From Sediminibacillus terrae (lineage in GTDB: Bacteria; Bacillota; Bacilli; Bacillales; Amphibacillaceae), in contig NZ_VZDQ01000001.1 in assembly GCF_009602435.1 (NCBI RefSeq), positions 1 through 64,000 on the forward strand: a stretch of DNA of 64,000 bases, read 5' to 3'. The notes below the pieces were generated by a model, which ran no database searches, was not told where the DNA came from, and saw only the letters and a program-made list of their open reading frames with translations. Both the position numbers and the translations under genes were made by a program. Shown here in pieces: positions 34,878-46,598 of this stretch. The first letter of the stretch is position 1. Each line of letters opens with the position of its first letter.

Positions 34878-36703
34878 CGTTTGTCACCTCCGCTTCTTTT
34901 GATAAGCGGCAATGTGAAATGGACGGTCGTCCCCTTGCCTTCCTTGCTTTCCGCCCATATGTGACCATGGTGGGCTTCGATGATTTCTTTGGCAATCGCC
35001 AGGCCGAGCCCTGTCCCGCCAAGGTTCCGGGAACGGGCCTTGTCAGCCCGGTAGAACCGGTCGAAGATTTTGTCCACCTTTTCCTGGGCGATTCCCATGC
35101 CCTGATCGGCGATCGACACTGTCAGTCTGTTGCGGTTGTTGTCCACCCGGAAGGTGATCCGGCCGCCGTCCGGTGAGTACTTAATCGCATTGGAAATGAT
35201 GTTGTCGACCACCTGGGTCAATTTGTCTTTATCCATCCACACAAAAAATTCCTTATTCGGCAATCTGCGATCGAGAATGATTTCTTCGGCCTTGTTCATC
35301 TCGAACCGGTCGATGATATGATGGAAAAATGTAATGAAGTCAACCCGCTCCATGTAAAGATCGGTTGCCTTGTTATCCATTTTGGAAAGCTGCAGCAAGT
35401 CGTTGACCAGCCGGATCATCCGGTCTGTTTCGTTTTGCGTGACATCCAAAAACTTCGGAGCGATTTCTTTGTCCTCCCAGGCACCGTCCGTCAATGCTTC
35501 CAGGTAACTCCGCATCGTCGTCAACGGCGTCCGTAACTCGTGCGAAACGTTGGAAACGAACTCTCTTCTTTCCTGCTCGACTTTTTCCTGTTCCGTTACA
35601 TCGCTGATGACGGTAATAAAGCCGCCGAAGTTCCCATCTTCATCTTGGATCACCGAGAAATTCGCTTTAATCAAGAAAAATTCCTCGTCATCGCTGAAAT
35701 CGATGGTGACCGATCCAGTATCCGCCTGCATATCATCGTCGATTTCGTCTTCTAAGTGCAGCACCTCGATCAACGGCTGGCCTTTCACCTCTTCGAACTC
35801 TTTGCGAATCAGCTGGAGGGCCGGTTCGTTCATCAAGGAAACCTTTCCTTCTTTGTCTGTCGCGATGACTCCGTCCGACATGTTGGACAAGACGGAACTC
35901 AATTTGCGGCGTTCTCCCTCGGTCGTGTTATGGGCCTGCTTCAATTTGTCATTCATATCATTGAAGGTCATTGCCAGCTGACCGATTTCATCGGTGCCAT
36001 ATACGTTGACCGTTTGGGAAAAGTCTCCGGTGGACATGATTTTTGCCTGTTTACGCATTTCGGTGATCGGTTTGGTGATCGTACGCGCGACCAAGATTCC
36101 CAAGACGATGGAAATGGCGATGGCGATCACGGTCCCTTTGGCAAAAATATCGTTGATGTTTCCCATTTGGTCGTAAACGTCTTCCATCGACGCTTCCAAA
36201 TAAAGAATCCCGTCCGGATCCTCTTCGCCTCCTATCGGTAAAACCCGCACCTTCATCCGCTTATTGGTCTCCGGGTCACGCATCGTGCTGTTTTCTTCCA
36301 CACCGAAAATCAATGCCCGGGTGATTCGCGGATCTCCGGTCTTCCGGCTGCCGACAATATTGCTGGATATTTCATTTTTGGCGCCGAGCACCCGATACTG
36401 CCTGTCCAATACCTGTAGGGTGGAAAAAACACTGCTGTCGACCCGGTTGAGAATGTTTTGGACGTCCTCCTGCAAGGTCGGACCTTCTTCATCGTCGCTT
36501 CGTTCCTTCTGAAAAGCCTGTTCCAAATAATAACTTAACCCTTCGATCCGTTCTTCGATCGTATCGTTGAGATTCTTTTTTAAATTTTCTTCCAGCCGGA
36601 TGGCAAAATAGGATCCAATCACTTGAATTGCCAATAACAACAGCAAAATATAGATAAGGACAATTTTAAATCGGATCGACTGGAAAAAACCGACCTTCTT
36701 CAT
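34874..36703 (-). CDS. walK: Sensor histidine kinase WalK
   Basis: This 609-residue essential two-component kinase senses cell-wall state. Order: first membrane helix (about 13-33), extracytoplasmic PAS-like domain, second helix near 185-205, HAMP (TITKPITEMRKQAKIMSTGD), cytoplasmic PAS, then the dimerisation helix with the phospho-accepting histidine in SHELRTPLTTM (near 390). The ATPase domain follows, with NIISNAIKYS, DQGMGI and GTGLGLAI. It lies seven bases after walR, in the usual operon. All catalytic motifs are intact. Confidence 0.97.
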   Translation of the reverse strand: MKKVGFFQSIRFKIVLIYILLLLLAIQVIGSYFAIRLEENLKKNLNDTIEERIEGLSYYLEQAFQKERSDDEEGPTLQEDVQNILNRVDSSVFSTLQVLDRQYRVLGAKNEISSNIVGSRKTGDPRITRALIFGVEENSTMRDPETNKRMKVRVLPIGGEEDPDGILYLEASMEDVYDQMGNINDIFAKGTVIAIAISIVLGILVARTITKPITEMRKQAKIMSTGDFSQTVNVYGTDEIGQLAMTFNDMNDKLKQAHNTTEGERRKLSSVLSNMSDGVIATDKEGKVSLMNEPALQLIRKEFEEVKGQPLIEVLHLEDEIDDDMQADTGSVTIDFSDDEEFFLIKANFSVIQDEDGNFGGFITVISDVTEQEKVEQERREFVSNVSHELRTPLTTMRSYLEALTDGAWEDKEIAPKFLDVTQNETDRMIRLVNDLLQLSKMDNKATDLYMERVDFITFFHHIIDRFEMNKAEEIILDRRLPNKEFFVWMDKDKLTQVVDNIISNAIKYSPDGGRITFRVDNNRNRLTVSIADQGMGIAQEKVDKIFDRFYRADKARSRNLGGTGLGLAIAKEIIEAHHGHIWAESKEGKGTTVHFTLPLIKRSGGDKR

Positions 36704-36709
36704 ATAGCA

Positions 36710-37414
36710 TTACTCCTGTTCAGGGTTGCGCAGGTAATAGCCGACACCTCTTCTGGTCACGATCCAAACCGGCGTGCTCGGATTGTCTTCGATTTTTTCC
36801 CGCAGACGGCGCACTGTAACATCGACTGTGCGGACATCTCCGTAATAATCATAGCCCCATACCGTTTCCAACAGATGTTCACGGGTCATGACCTGGCCGA
36901 TATGTCTTGCCAAGTAGTGAAGCAGTTCAAATTCACGGTGGGTCAATTCCACCTGGTCGCCGTCCCGCGTCACTGTATAAGCGTCCGGATGGATCACCAG
37001 GCTGCCAATCGCGATATCTTTATTGGCCCGGCTGTTGTCCTCCGGAACCACTTGCTGCCTGCGCAAATTCGCTTTGACTCTGGCAATTACTTCCCGGTTG
37101 CTGAAAGGCTTGGTCACATAATCGTCCGCACCCAGCTCGAGGCCGAGCACTTTGTCGATTTCGGCATCCTTGGCAGTAATCATGATAATCGGCATCGTAT
37201 GGTTTTTGCGGACTTCCCGGCAGACTTCATTGCCATCCTTGTTCGGAAGCATGATATCGAGCAACAATAAATCCGGGTTTTCTTTGTTGGTCAGTTCGAT
37301 GGCTTCGTCCCCATCATAGGCACATACGACCTGATAACCTTCTTTTTCCAGGTTGAACTTCAAAATATCTGCAATCGGTTTTTCGTCGTCTACCACTAGA
37401 ATCTTTTGACTCAT
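36710..37414 (-). CDS. walR: Response regulator WalR
   Basis: This 234-residue OmpR/PhoB-type regulator is phosphorylated by WalK. The receiver has the acidic pair DDE near 9-11, the phospho-acceptor in [13 protein letters not shown] (near D53) and the switch residues MITAKD and KPF. The winged helix has [19 protein letters not shown] as recognition region. It controls autolysin and wall genes; the next gene upstream, an M23 endopeptidase, is a plausible target. It is the first gene of walRKHIJ-htrA. Confidence 0.98.
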   Translation of the reverse strand: MSQKILVVDDEKPIADILKFNLEKEGYQVVCAYDGDEAIELTNKENPDLLLLDIMLPNKDGNEVCREVRKNHTMPIIMITAKDAEIDKVLGLELGADDYVTKPFSNREVIARVKANLRRQQVVPEDNSRANKDIAIGSLVIHPDAYTVTRDGDQVELTHREFELLHYLARHIGQVMTREHLLETVWGYDYYGDVRTVDVTVRRLREKIEDNPSTPVWIVTRRGVGYYLRNPEQE

Positions 37415-37529
37415 GACGCCACATCCTTTTCTCGTTTCTTTGTTAGGTTTATTTTAACGTACTTTGCATTGTCTGTCCTTTTTCCCGATGAAAGCGGGGA
37501 GTGCCCGGCCTGCCACATTCTATCCTGTA

Positions 37530-37560
37530 CAAAAGCCCTTGTCATCATTTTGACAAGGGC
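37530..37560 (-). terminator. Terminator of the M23 peptidase gene
   Basis: GCCCTTGTCA pairs with TGACAAGGGC around six bases, followed by TTTTG on the minus strand. It separates the peptidase from walR. Confidence 0.8.
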
Positions 37561-37595
37561 CGCATTGTTTTGGTAAGTGGAAAATTTGTATTCTA

Positions 37596-39026
37596 TTAAA
37601 AAAGATTGGCCGGGTTCTGCAATGCCCCGTTCTTATATACTTCAAAATGTAGATGGACTCCGGTGGAATCACCAGTCGAACCCATTACTCCTATTTTACT
37701 ACCTTTCGCTACCGTTTGTCCAGTTTTCACGCTGACAGAAGCCAGGTGCGCATATACCGTCCGGTAGCCGTTACGATGGTCGATGACGACTTTGTTTCCA
37801 TAGCCGCCATTGGTAAAGCCTGCCGAAACGACCATCCCGTTGTCAGCCGCCAGAATGGAACGATTGCTGACACCGGCGATGTCGATTCCTTTATGCTGCT
37901 TTCCCCAGCGCTGCCCCATTTGACTGGTGATCGCGCCGCCGACCGCCGGCCATTGCAAAGACCCGCTTCCACGGGAAGTTTCGACCTTGGTACCTTTCAC
38001 GACGATTTCGTCCGTCGGTTCCTCTGTCGTAGTTTCTTCCAGGATTTTCTCCTCGGAAACTTGTCCGTTCACTTTCTTCACTGCATAACGGACTTGTTTG
38101 CTGCCTTCTTCGCCTTCTTGTTCGACTTCTGTTTCACCTTTGTAAAGCGAATCGGATTCTTTCACTTCTTTTTCATAAGGAATCGCTTCTTCTTTCTCTG
38201 TTTCCTCTGAAACAATTACCTGCAAATAAGGCTCGCGCTTGGCAACACGGATTTCCTGATCGATTTGCAGCAGCGATTCTTCTGTTAAATCCGGATTCAA
38301 ATCGAGCAGTTCATCGGTGTCCATATCGTATTTTCCGGCGATTTCCCCGAGTACTTCCCCTTCTTTTACAGAATGGACAGAATCCTTGAGCGTCCCTTTT
38401 TCCAACTGTTCCAATCCTTGTTTCTGAGACAGCATGTCATCGGGTTCCGCTTTTGCTTCCGATACCTTTACATCTTTGGACAGTTCTACTCCTGTCACGG
38501 TCGTTTTGCCATCATCAACGGAAACACCGGATTCGCCTTTTTCCAGCTTTTCCAGCACTTCTGCATCGATAAACTTCTCTTTATAAGAGGAAAGGACCTG
38601 CTTTGCTTCTTGTTCGCTTTTGAAAAATCCAAGCTTTTCATCGCCGATCACCAATTGATAGGCATCGATATTGATGGTGATTTCGTCTTCCAAGGTTTTG
38701 GCGACCTGCTTTTCTTCCGTCACAGGCTCAAACACCTTCTCTGGAACGAAGGAAATATCTTCGCCGGGGGTCAACGAATAACCCTTGTAACCATCCTCAT
38801 GCTCCGCCAGCACCTTGTCGACGGTTTCATCAACCGTTTGCTTATCCGCTACCGTTCCTACACTTTCCCCGTCCAGATAAACGTGATAAACGGTCTCTAA
38901 TTCGTCATCCGCTGCCTGAACCACTTGAAAAGACAGGGCAAAACCTGCCAGAGCGGCAGCCGCTGTGGTGAACCATTTGTTCCGGCGTCGTTCCGTTTCT
39001 TTCTGAAAAGCTAGTATCTTCCTCAT
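37596..39026 (-). CDS. Secreted M23 peptidase with LysM and G5 domains
   Basis: This protein of about 476 residues is exported to the wall. ATG 39026 follows AGGAGG by nine bases; the frame is open 16 codons further without a ribosome site. A basic start and a hydrophobic helix ending in FQVVQAA form the signal peptide. A helical/beta middle part, a LysM domain (VKEGEVLGEIAGKYDMDTDE) and a G5 domain with a KG-E-V-x-G-T-like pattern follow. The C-terminal LytM endopeptidase carries zinc ligands in HKGIDIA and HLHFEV. It cleaves peptidoglycan cross-bridges or stem peptides. Its position beside walR suggests control by WalR. Confidence 0.88.
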   Translation of the reverse strand: MRKILAFQKETERRRNKWFTTAAAALAGFALSFQVVQAADDELETVYHVYLDGESVGTVADKQTVDETVDKVLAEHEDGYKGYSLTPGEDISFVPEKVFEPVTEEKQVAKTLEDEITINIDAYQLVIGDEKLGFFKSEQEAKQVLSSYKEKFIDAEVLEKLEKGESGVSVDDGKTTVTGVELSKDVKVSEAKAEPDDMLSQKQGLEQLEKGTLKDSVHSVKEGEVLGEIAGKYDMDTDELLDLNPDLTEESLLQIDQEIRVAKREPYLQVIVSEETEKEEAIPYEKEVKESDSLYKGETEVEQEGEEGSKQVRYAVKKVNGQVSEEKILEETTTEEPTDEIVVKGTKVETSRGSGSLQWPAVGGAITSQMGQRWGKQHKGIDIAGVSNRSILAADNGMVVSAGFTNGGYGNKVVIDHRNGYRTVYAHLASVSVKTGQTVAKGSKIGVMGSTGDSTGVHLHFEVYKNGALQNPANLF

Positions 39027-39123
39027 TTGCAGGGTCCTCCTAAATGTGTTTCCTGTACCGAATCTATTTTTCACTCTCTTAATCTACCATAGGAGTACGG
39101 GGGATGATACCGTTTCACCGGGA

Positions 39124-39140
39124 TGTAAAGAAACTGTATA
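39124..39140 (+). promoter_or_regulatory. Candidate WalR binding site
   Basis: TGTAAA-N5-TGTATA matches the WalR pattern TGTWAH-N5-TGTWAH except for one base. It lies about 100 bp before the M23 peptidase start, on the opposite strand. Confidence 0.4.
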
Positions 39141-39155
39141 AAAGCTGGTAATTTC

Positions 39156-39186
39156 CGCCTATAACAGAGTGATTATAGGCGTTTTT
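39156..39186 (+). terminator. Hairpin with T run upstream of the M23 gene
   Basis: CGCCTATAA pairs with TTATAGGCG around an 8-base loop, with T5 following on the plus strand. No plus-strand gene precedes it. It could stop antisense transcripts, or be a structured part of the peptidase leader when read from the minus strand. Confidence 0.5.
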
Positions 39187-39429
39187 GTGTAAAATTTCCC
39201 TTTTTCACGCCATTTAATTGGTTATTTCTGGATATATTTTTGCTGTTTTGTTACAAAAGCGAGTAATATGTCGGCAATTATTGGCACCGTTGGTTTAATT
39301 TTTAGGTGATTCGGGAATAAACTCATTTATTTTGCATAAATCTGTCCTGCCTGTCGATACTTGGCAGGATTGAAAACGGGCCATTTAGGTTAGCGGGACA
39401 TCGAAGCGATATCACCAGCGTCACCACAA

Positions 39430-39467
39430 CAAAAAATCACCAGCGTTTTTTCACACTGGTGATTTTA
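39430..39467 (-). terminator. Terminator of purA
   Basis: AAAATCACCAG pairs with CTGGTGATTTT and is followed by T6 on the minus strand, 50 bp after the purA stop. Between it and the hairpin at 39156 I see no gene. Confidence 0.85.
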
Positions 39468-39516
39468 TAGAGGGAAATTCTCAGAGAGATTCCCTCCTGC
39501 TTTATTTCATGAACAG

Positions 39517-40878
<1,362 letters not shown>

Positions 40879-40885
40879 TCAATGA

Positions 40886-40930
40886 AATATACGAACATTA
40901 TTAACAAAAACAACGATTTCGTTCGTAAAA
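40886..40930 (-). promoter_or_regulatory. PurR operator (two inverted PurBoxes)
   Basis: ATACGAACATT (CGAAC at 40892-40896) faces the inverted TTTCGTTCGTAAA (GTTCG at 40921-40925). Paired inverted CGAAC/GTTCG boxes with A/T flanks mark PurR-controlled promoters; the spacing here is one to two bases longer than usual. It is 85-125 bp upstream of purA. Confidence 0.65.
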
Positions 40931-41053
40931 TTTGGGGTCAATCCCCACCTCCATGCTAAAACGATGGGGACTGACCCCTCTTCCTCCGTGCTTTGCTTTT
41001 CGGAAGGCTAGTGTCTTGCCGCACTGTGGGATAAAAGCATGGCAACCAAAGCA

Positions 41054-41099
41054 AAAAACCGAGCGAATTTGAAATGCAAATCAAATTCGCTCGGTTTTT
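41054..41099 (-). terminator. Terminator of dnaC
   Basis: A 19-bp perfect stem containing CCGAGCGAATTTGA, with an 8-base loop, ends in T5 or more on both strands. It lies about 155 bp beyond the dnaC stop. The rest of the 390-bp gap to purA holds the PurBoxes. Confidence 0.85.
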
Positions 41100-41253
41100 A
41101 TTTGTGTGTTCGATAAGCTTGCTTTTCACCTGTTGATTGATGTGCGCTTCTTAGCGCTATGCTTTTTGCTCTGATTTCCACAGAAAACAAGATGAGTAGA
41201 ATCGTTCGGCTTATATTTTGGTAACGAAGCTTTTCTCCCAGGCTTCTTCTGTC

Positions 41254-42630
41254 TTAGCCGCCGGCTGCGCCGACTGGCGGTATGTCGCTTTCCTGGTAAC
41301 GATGATCCAAGTCGACGAATTTGTTATACTCTTTCACAAACGCGAGCTCTACGGTTCCCACGGGACCGTTACGCTGTTTGGCCAGAATGATTTCAATGAT
41401 GTTTTGTTTTTCTGATTCCTGGTCATAATAGTCATCACGATAAAGGAAACCGACAATATCGGCATCCTGCTCGATACTTCCGGATTCCCGCAAGTCAGAC
41501 ATCATCGGTCGCTTGTCCTGACGGGATTCTACGCCACGGGAAAGCTGGGACAAGGCAATCAGCGGTACGTTCAATTCCCGTGCCAATCCTTTCAAGGAAC
41601 GGGAAATTTCCGATACTTCCTGCTGTCTATTCTCCTTGGAATTGGCGTTTCCCTGAATCAGCTGCAGATAGTCAATCAGGATCATGCCTAGCCCGTGTTC
41701 CTGCTTCAACCTTCTGCATTTACTGCGGATTTCACTGACGCGGATACCCGGTGTATCGTCGATGTAGATGCCGGCATTGGAAAGACTGCCCATTGCCATG
41801 GTCAGTTTGCTCCAATCTTCGGCCTCCATTTTCCCTGTACGGAGCCGCTGGGCATCGATGTTTCCTTCGGCGCAAAGCATACGGGAAACCAGTTGATCCG
41901 CCCCCATCTCCAAACTGAAGATAGCGACATTTTCGCTCGCATGAATGGCGACGTTCTGGGCAATGTTCAAAGCGAATGCCGTTTTACCCACCGATGGACG
42001 CGCTGCAATGATGATCAAATCATTCCGCTGAAATCCTGAGGTTATCTGATCCAGGTCCCGGTACCCGGTAGGTATTCCGGTTACAGATCCATCATTTTGC
42101 TGGAGCTGTTCAATATTGTCATAGACATCGATCAGAACATCCTTGATATTTTTGAAGGCACCTGAATTGTTTCGCTGGGAAACCTCCAAAATGCTTTTTT
42201 CCGCGTCATTCAAGACATCGGCGACTTCGTCTTCCTTGGAAAAACTATCGGTGACGATATCTGTCGCAGTCCGGATCAGTCTCCGCAAAAGCGCCTTTTC
42301 TTCTACGATTCTACTATAATACTCGATATTGGCGGCAGTAGGTACAGAGTTTGCCAAATCACTTAAATACGAGACCCCGCCTACTTCATCCAAAATTTTC
42401 GCATTGGACAAAGCCGTAGTGACCGTAACCAGATCAATTGGTTCTCCTTTATCAGACAGGCTGGTCATCACTCCGAATATCCGCTGGTGGCCCGCACGGT
42501 AAAAATCATCCGGGAGCAAAATTTCCGCAGCCCTTGATAACGCCTCTGGCTCTAAAAAAACCGCCCCAAGAACGGCTTGTTCAGCTTCGATGTTGTGCGG
42601 CGGCGTCCGATCGGTCCATTGTTCATTCAT
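41254..42630 (-). CDS. dnaC: Replicative DNA helicase (DnaB-type)
   Basis: This 458-residue hexameric helicase unwinds DNA at the fork; named dnaC in B. subtilis. The N-terminal domain begins PPHNIEAEQAVLGAVF. The RecA-type core has Walker A ARPSVGKTAFALNIA near 210 and Walker B MILIDYLQLIQG. DnaB motif 4 follows as LSRGVESRQDKRPMMSDLRE. It lies between rplI and purA, as in Bacillus. A GGAGG site precedes the ATG. No intein is present. Confidence 0.98.
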   Translation of the reverse strand: MNEQWTDRTPPHNIEAEQAVLGAVFLEPEALSRAAEILLPDDFYRAGHQRIFGVMTSLSDKGEPIDLVTVTTALSNAKILDEVGGVSYLSDLANSVPTAANIEYYSRIVEEKALLRRLIRTATDIVTDSFSKEDEVADVLNDAEKSILEVSQRNNSGAFKNIKDVLIDVYDNIEQLQQNDGSVTGIPTGYRDLDQITSGFQRNDLIIIAARPSVGKTAFALNIAQNVAIHASENVAIFSLEMGADQLVSRMLCAEGNIDAQRLRTGKMEAEDWSKLTMAMGSLSNAGIYIDDTPGIRVSEIRSKCRRLKQEHGLGMILIDYLQLIQGNANSKENRQQEVSEISRSLKGLARELNVPLIALSQLSRGVESRQDKRPMMSDLRESGSIEQDADIVGFLYRDDYYDQESEKQNIIEIILAKQRNGPVGTVELAFVKEYNKFVDLDHRYQESDIPPVGAAGG

Positions 42631-42746
42631 ACAGCATCTTTTCCTCCTTTAAATGGAAAAGGAAGCGAGCTGCCGCCTTACCCGGCGGACAGCCCCTTCT
42701 TTGGTGACTATTCATGGTGCGGTTGATTCGATGCGGCAAAAGGTTT

Positions 42747-43193
42747 TCAGGCTTCTTTCACGTGTACTTTAACGGTTCCGGATACTTCCGGATGCACTTT
42801 CACCGGTACGTTGGTATAGCCTAGCGCCCGAATCGGTTCATCCAATTCGATTTTCCGCTTATCGATCTTGATTTGATGACTTTTTTTCAATTCTTCGGCA
42901 ATTTGCTTACTGGTGATCGAGCCGAATAGACGTCCGCCTTCTCCTGATTTCGCCGTCAATTCCACGGTCAGATTTTCCAGCTTTTGCTTCAATTGTTTAG
43001 CTTCTTCTATTTCGTTCTGTTCTTTTTCTTTCTCTTTATTCTTTTTCGCTTCCAATGCTTTCATATTTCCGGTGGTCGCTTCGACCGCGAGATTGTTTTT
43101 CAACAGGTAGTTGCGGGCATATCCGTCCGAAACATTCTTCACTTCGCCTTCTTTTCCTTTTCCTTTAACATCTTTCAAGAAAATTACTTTCAT
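42747..43193 (-). CDS. rplI: 50S ribosomal protein L9
   Basis: This 148-residue protein binds 23S rRNA near the base of the L1 stalk. It opens [20 protein letters not shown], the L9 signature, followed by the long connecting helix rich in K and E and the C-terminal RNA-binding domain ([20 protein letters not shown]). Its start overlaps the gdpP stop by four bases. Confidence 0.98.
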   Translation of the reverse strand: MKVIFLKDVKGKGKEGEVKNVSDGYARNYLLKNNLAVEATTGNMKALEAKKNKEKEKEQNEIEEAKQLKQKLENLTVELTAKSGEGGRLFGSITSKQIAEELKKSHQIKIDKRKIELDEPIRALGYTNVPVKVHPEVSGTVKVHVKEA

Positions 43194-45163
43194 TCTTCAG
43201 CTCCCCCTTCAAAATATTCATCTATAATTGCTTTCAGCTGTTCTGTTGCATCCTCGACAGAGGAATCATCCAGCTGGGTAGCAGCGTTGGTGAGATGGCC
43301 GCCGCCATTCATCCGTTCCATGATCACCTGAACGTTGACGTCACCAAGCGATCTGGCACTGATGCCGATCCGTTTATCCTCCCGTTCAGAAATGACGAAC
43401 GAGGCGACAATTCCACTCATCGTCAGTAACGTATCGGCAGCCTGGGCAATCACGACAGGCCCGAAGGTTTCCCCCGGATCTCCTGTAGAGATGGCGATGC
43501 CGTTGCGATAGATTTGCGTATGCTCTATCAAACGACTGCGCTTGACGTAAATATCCAAGTCTTCTTTCATGAACTTCTGCACCAATACGGTGTCCGCTCC
43601 CTTTGAGCGCAAGTAGGAAGCAGCATCAAACGTACGGGATCCCGTCCTCAAGGTAAAGCTTTTCGTATCGACAATGATTCCTGCCAGCAATGCTGTCGAT
43701 TCCAGCATACTCAGCTTGAGATTTTTCGGCTGGTATTCCAGCAATTCCGTCACTAACTCTGCCGTAGAAGAGGCATATGGTTCCATATAGACGAGTGTCG
43801 GATGGTTGATAAATTCCTCCGCCCGGCGGTGGTGATCGATAACGACGACATGCTCCGTTTTGCTGAGCAGTTTTTCTTCAGCCACCATGGATGGTTTGTG
43901 CGTATCGACGATGACGAGCAGCGTGTTTTTCGTCACCGTGTCCAACGCCGTATCGGGATCCATGAAGTAGGACCGGAGTTCTTCGTTTCCGTTGATTTCC
44001 TCGACCATCCGCTGTACTCCCGTATTGACATCATCCGGATCCATGACGATCCTGCCTTCCACATCACTTGCCTGGGCGATCTTCAAGATACCGATCGCTG
44101 CCCCGATTGAGTCCATATCCGGCGCTTTATGCCCCATGATCAGTACTTTGTCGCTTTCCCGGACGAGTTCTGTCATCGCATGGGAAATCACCCTGGCGCG
44201 GACTCTGGTCCGTTTCTCCATCGGATTGGTTTTTCCGCCATAGAAGCGGACCTTCCCATTTTCATCTTTGATCGTGACCTGGTCGCCGCCGCGTCCAAGA
44301 GCAAGATCAAGGCTCGATTGTGCGAGTTCGCCGAGTGCCGGCAAGGACACACCGCCGAGCCCCACTCCGATACTCAGTGTCAGCGGAACGTTTTTATCGG
44401 AAATCAACTCGCGTACCTCATCCAGTATTTCAAACTTGGTTTTTTCCAGCTGGTTGAGAATCTGCTGGTTCATCACAGCCAAGAAACGTTCTTGGGAAAT
44501 TCTTTTCAGATAGATGCCATAATCGTTCGACCATTCGTTCAAAATCGACGTTACTTTTGAATTGATTTGGCTTTTGGCCGTATCATCCATTGCCTGTGTG
44601 ATTTCTTCGTAATTGTCCAGAAAGATAATACCCAGGACGGATTGTTCATTATGGTAAAGGTTTTGGATTTCGGTCTGTCTCGTCTGGTCAAAAAAGTACA
44701 GCAGCCGCTCTTCTTTTTTGATCATTATTTGAAACTTGTAATCACCCATCGACAACCAGATTTCGTTATTGTCTTCCTTCACCTTTAATATGAGGTCATC
44801 GGATAGCTCATTCAACGACTTCCCGACAAGGGAGTCTTCCTCCTTCAGCCTGTTCATGTATGGATTGGTCCATTCAATGGTGAAATCTTCACTATATAGC
44901 ACAATACCGATCGGCATCTCGAGAAGGGCTTCTTCGCCTACCTTCTTGACACGGTAGGAAAGCGTCGAGATATATTCTTCTGTTTCGTTGATCATCATCT
45001 GTTCCTGTCTGTAACTGTAGTACAGCGAAGCAGCCAGGAATACTGTCATAATCAAGCCGAGCATCCATTGGTAATACCAAAGCATCCCCAAAAACACCAG
45101 GGACAAAATGTATATGAACCATAAATGACTGCCTATTGTCGGCTTTTTAAATAATTCTGGCAT
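43190..45163 (-). CDS. gdpP: Cyclic-di-AMP phosphodiesterase GdpP
   Basis: This 657-residue membrane enzyme hydrolyses c-di-AMP to pApA, and so affects wall stress and potassium balance. Two helices (about 13-50) are followed by a PAS-like domain (65-150) and a degenerate GGDEF domain in which the signature is lost ([11 protein letters not shown] region). The DHH catalytic domain ([15 protein letters not shown] near 350 and [12 protein letters not shown] near 425) and DHHA1 ([13 protein letters not shown]) close the protein. It overlaps rplI. Catalytic residues are intact. Confidence 0.96.
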   Translation of the reverse strand: MPELFKKPTIGSHLWFIYILSLVFLGMLWYYQWMLGLIMTVFLAASLYYSYRQEQMMINETEEYISTLSYRVKKVGEEALLEMPIGIVLYSEDFTIEWTNPYMNRLKEEDSLVGKSLNELSDDLILKVKEDNNEIWLSMGDYKFQIMIKKEERLLYFFDQTRQTEIQNLYHNEQSVLGIIFLDNYEEITQAMDDTAKSQINSKVTSILNEWSNDYGIYLKRISQERFLAVMNQQILNQLEKTKFEILDEVRELISDKNVPLTLSIGVGLGGVSLPALGELAQSSLDLALGRGGDQVTIKDENGKVRFYGGKTNPMEKRTRVRARVISHAMTELVRESDKVLIMGHKAPDMDSIGAAIGILKIAQASDVEGRIVMDPDDVNTGVQRMVEEINGNEELRSYFMDPDTALDTVTKNTLLVIVDTHKPSMVAEEKLLSKTEHVVVIDHHRRAEEFINHPTLVYMEPYASSTAELVTELLEYQPKNLKLSMLESTALLAGIIVDTKSFTLRTGSRTFDAASYLRSKGADTVLVQKFMKEDLDIYVKRSRLIEHTQIYRNGIAISTGDPGETFGPVVIAQAADTLLTMSGIVASFVISEREDKRIGISARSLGDVNVQVIMERMNGGGHLTNAATQLDDSSVEDATEQLKAIIDEYFEGGAEE

Positions 45164-45193
45164 GAAAGTCAGCTCCTAAACCCTTTTCTGAGC

Positions 45194-46138
45194 TTATTTT
45201 TTATCAAAATTGATCCGGTTCCTCAACGAGAAGCCTAAATCAATTATACCTAAGATTCGCAGAAGATACAGTCCTATGAAAGGAAAAAGAACGGTTAAGA
45301 CGATAACAATAATTGGTACTGCCACCGACATTCCCTTATGGTGAACGTAAAAGAAAACCAAAGACAGCCCCTGCAAAGCAACCAGCAGTCCGGCAAGATT
45401 GGTGACATTGACAGCGCCTATATGCCAGATGCTGTCCGGATCACCGCTCACCCACGTGACGACCAGGGCGGCGAAGTAGATCCATACCAGGCCGACCGGG
45501 AGCTGGAACTGCCTGAATGGCGGAAAACGCAGTTTCGTTTTATCCAGCCGCCCGATGATCCTGTAGCCGATCCATTGACTGGCTAATCCTAATACCAGCG
45601 CCATCACCACTAAAATCACCGGCAGCAAATTGACGATTTGACGCATTTGCTCCAGCAATGCATCGACATCTTCCTGATTGAAGGCCATACCCAAGTCTTT
45701 CAGCATTGCCTGGCTTTGGGCAATCGAGTCATTGATCGCCTGGTTCATTTCCTGGACGATATTGATTTGAAACATGCCTTGGACCGCCAAAAAAGTCAGC
45801 AAGAGACCTATCACGAATCCGACGGTTCCCCTTGCCCATGTTTCATAGGCAGTGAGCCGTTGATGGATCGCAATCCCGGTCATCAATCCGCCGATTCCTG
45901 TGAGAAGCACAAGCGGAAGTGAATAGTAGGTCAAAAACAGAAACGAAGCTAGTGCCAGGAGTACGAATAAACCGGCAGCCCGTTTTCCCCCGAATCGCGC
46001 AGCAAATACTAATACTGGAACGGGGAGTAGAAACAAGGTCACAATTTCGATGATTGGCACGAAAAGTGTAAGAAACATTAACAGTAAATAAAGGACAGCT
46101 GCGATAGCTCCCTCTTTTATGACGTTTTGCGATGTCAT
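45194..46138 (-). CDS. yybS: YybS family membrane protein (DUF2232)
   Basis: This protein of about 314 residues has roughly eight membrane helices. The start at 46138 has GAGGTG five bases upstream; the open frame reaches 46183 without one. The DUF2232 family has a fold like ECF-transporter S components; the substrate is unknown. It lies directly upstream of gdpP, its normal neighbour in Bacillus, and is probably cotranscribed with gdpP and rplI (31-bp gap). Confidence 0.88.
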   Translation of the reverse strand: MTSQNVIKEGAIAAVLYLLLMFLTLFVPIIEIVTLFLLPVPVLVFAARFGGKRAAGLFVLLALASFLFLTYYSLPLVLLTGIGGLMTGIAIHQRLTAYETWARGTVGFVIGLLLTFLAVQGMFQINIVQEMNQAINDSIAQSQAMLKDLGMAFNQEDVDALLEQMRQIVNLLPVILVVMALVLGLASQWIGYRIIGRLDKTKLRFPPFRQFQLPVGLVWIYFAALVVTWVSGDPDSIWHIGAVNVTNLAGLLVALQGLSLVFFYVHHKGMSVAVPIIVIVLTVLFPFIGLYLLRILGIIDLGFSLRNRINFDKK

Positions 46139-46230
46139 GGCGGCACCTCTAATCCTAATTCGGTTATTCTTCCATGATAACACGGCTGTACAGAGGGCGC
46201 TGAAACCAGCTTCTGTTCACCTTTGTAAGA

Positions 46231-46258
46231 AAAAGCACAGCTCAAGCGCTGTGCTTTT
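46231..46258. terminator. Bidirectional hairpin
   Basis: AAAAGCACAGC pairs with GCTGTGCTTTT around a six-base loop. It lies 93 bp before yybS and separates it from the following gap. Confidence 0.7.
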
Positions 46259-46598
46259 CTGTCTTATCAGGAACGGGTTCGCTTTCCGCTTTTAGACCGG
46301 AAAACACCGTTTCATTCATAATTCCACTAACTGATTATAAACGAAAAATGGGTGTTTTTACAAATTAAACTACCTCTTCGCCATGGTTGATGACAAGTGG
46401 CGCCTACTTTCTTTTTTTCTACTACTAGTTTACTTCCGGCAATATTCACTGTAAGCTGTTTTTAATACACGCTGTTTTCTTTAAGGCTTGTTTTTTTACG
46501 TGAAGCATATGAACTGTGGCATGAAATCAAAAAACTTCCTATCATTCTTCTCATTCTTCACTCGTTGAGCTGGAATGCGGCGCTGCGGAAATACCCTG

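Noticed and set aside
37653-38900. Plus-strand frames of 175-185 codons opposite the M23 peptidase gene.
   Set aside because: Phenylalanine- and arginine-rich antisense translations without ribosome sites.
39061-39330. ydaO-type (c-di-AMP) riboswitch before the M23 peptidase, as is common for wall hydrolases.
   Set aside because: None of the conserved ydaO segments are present.
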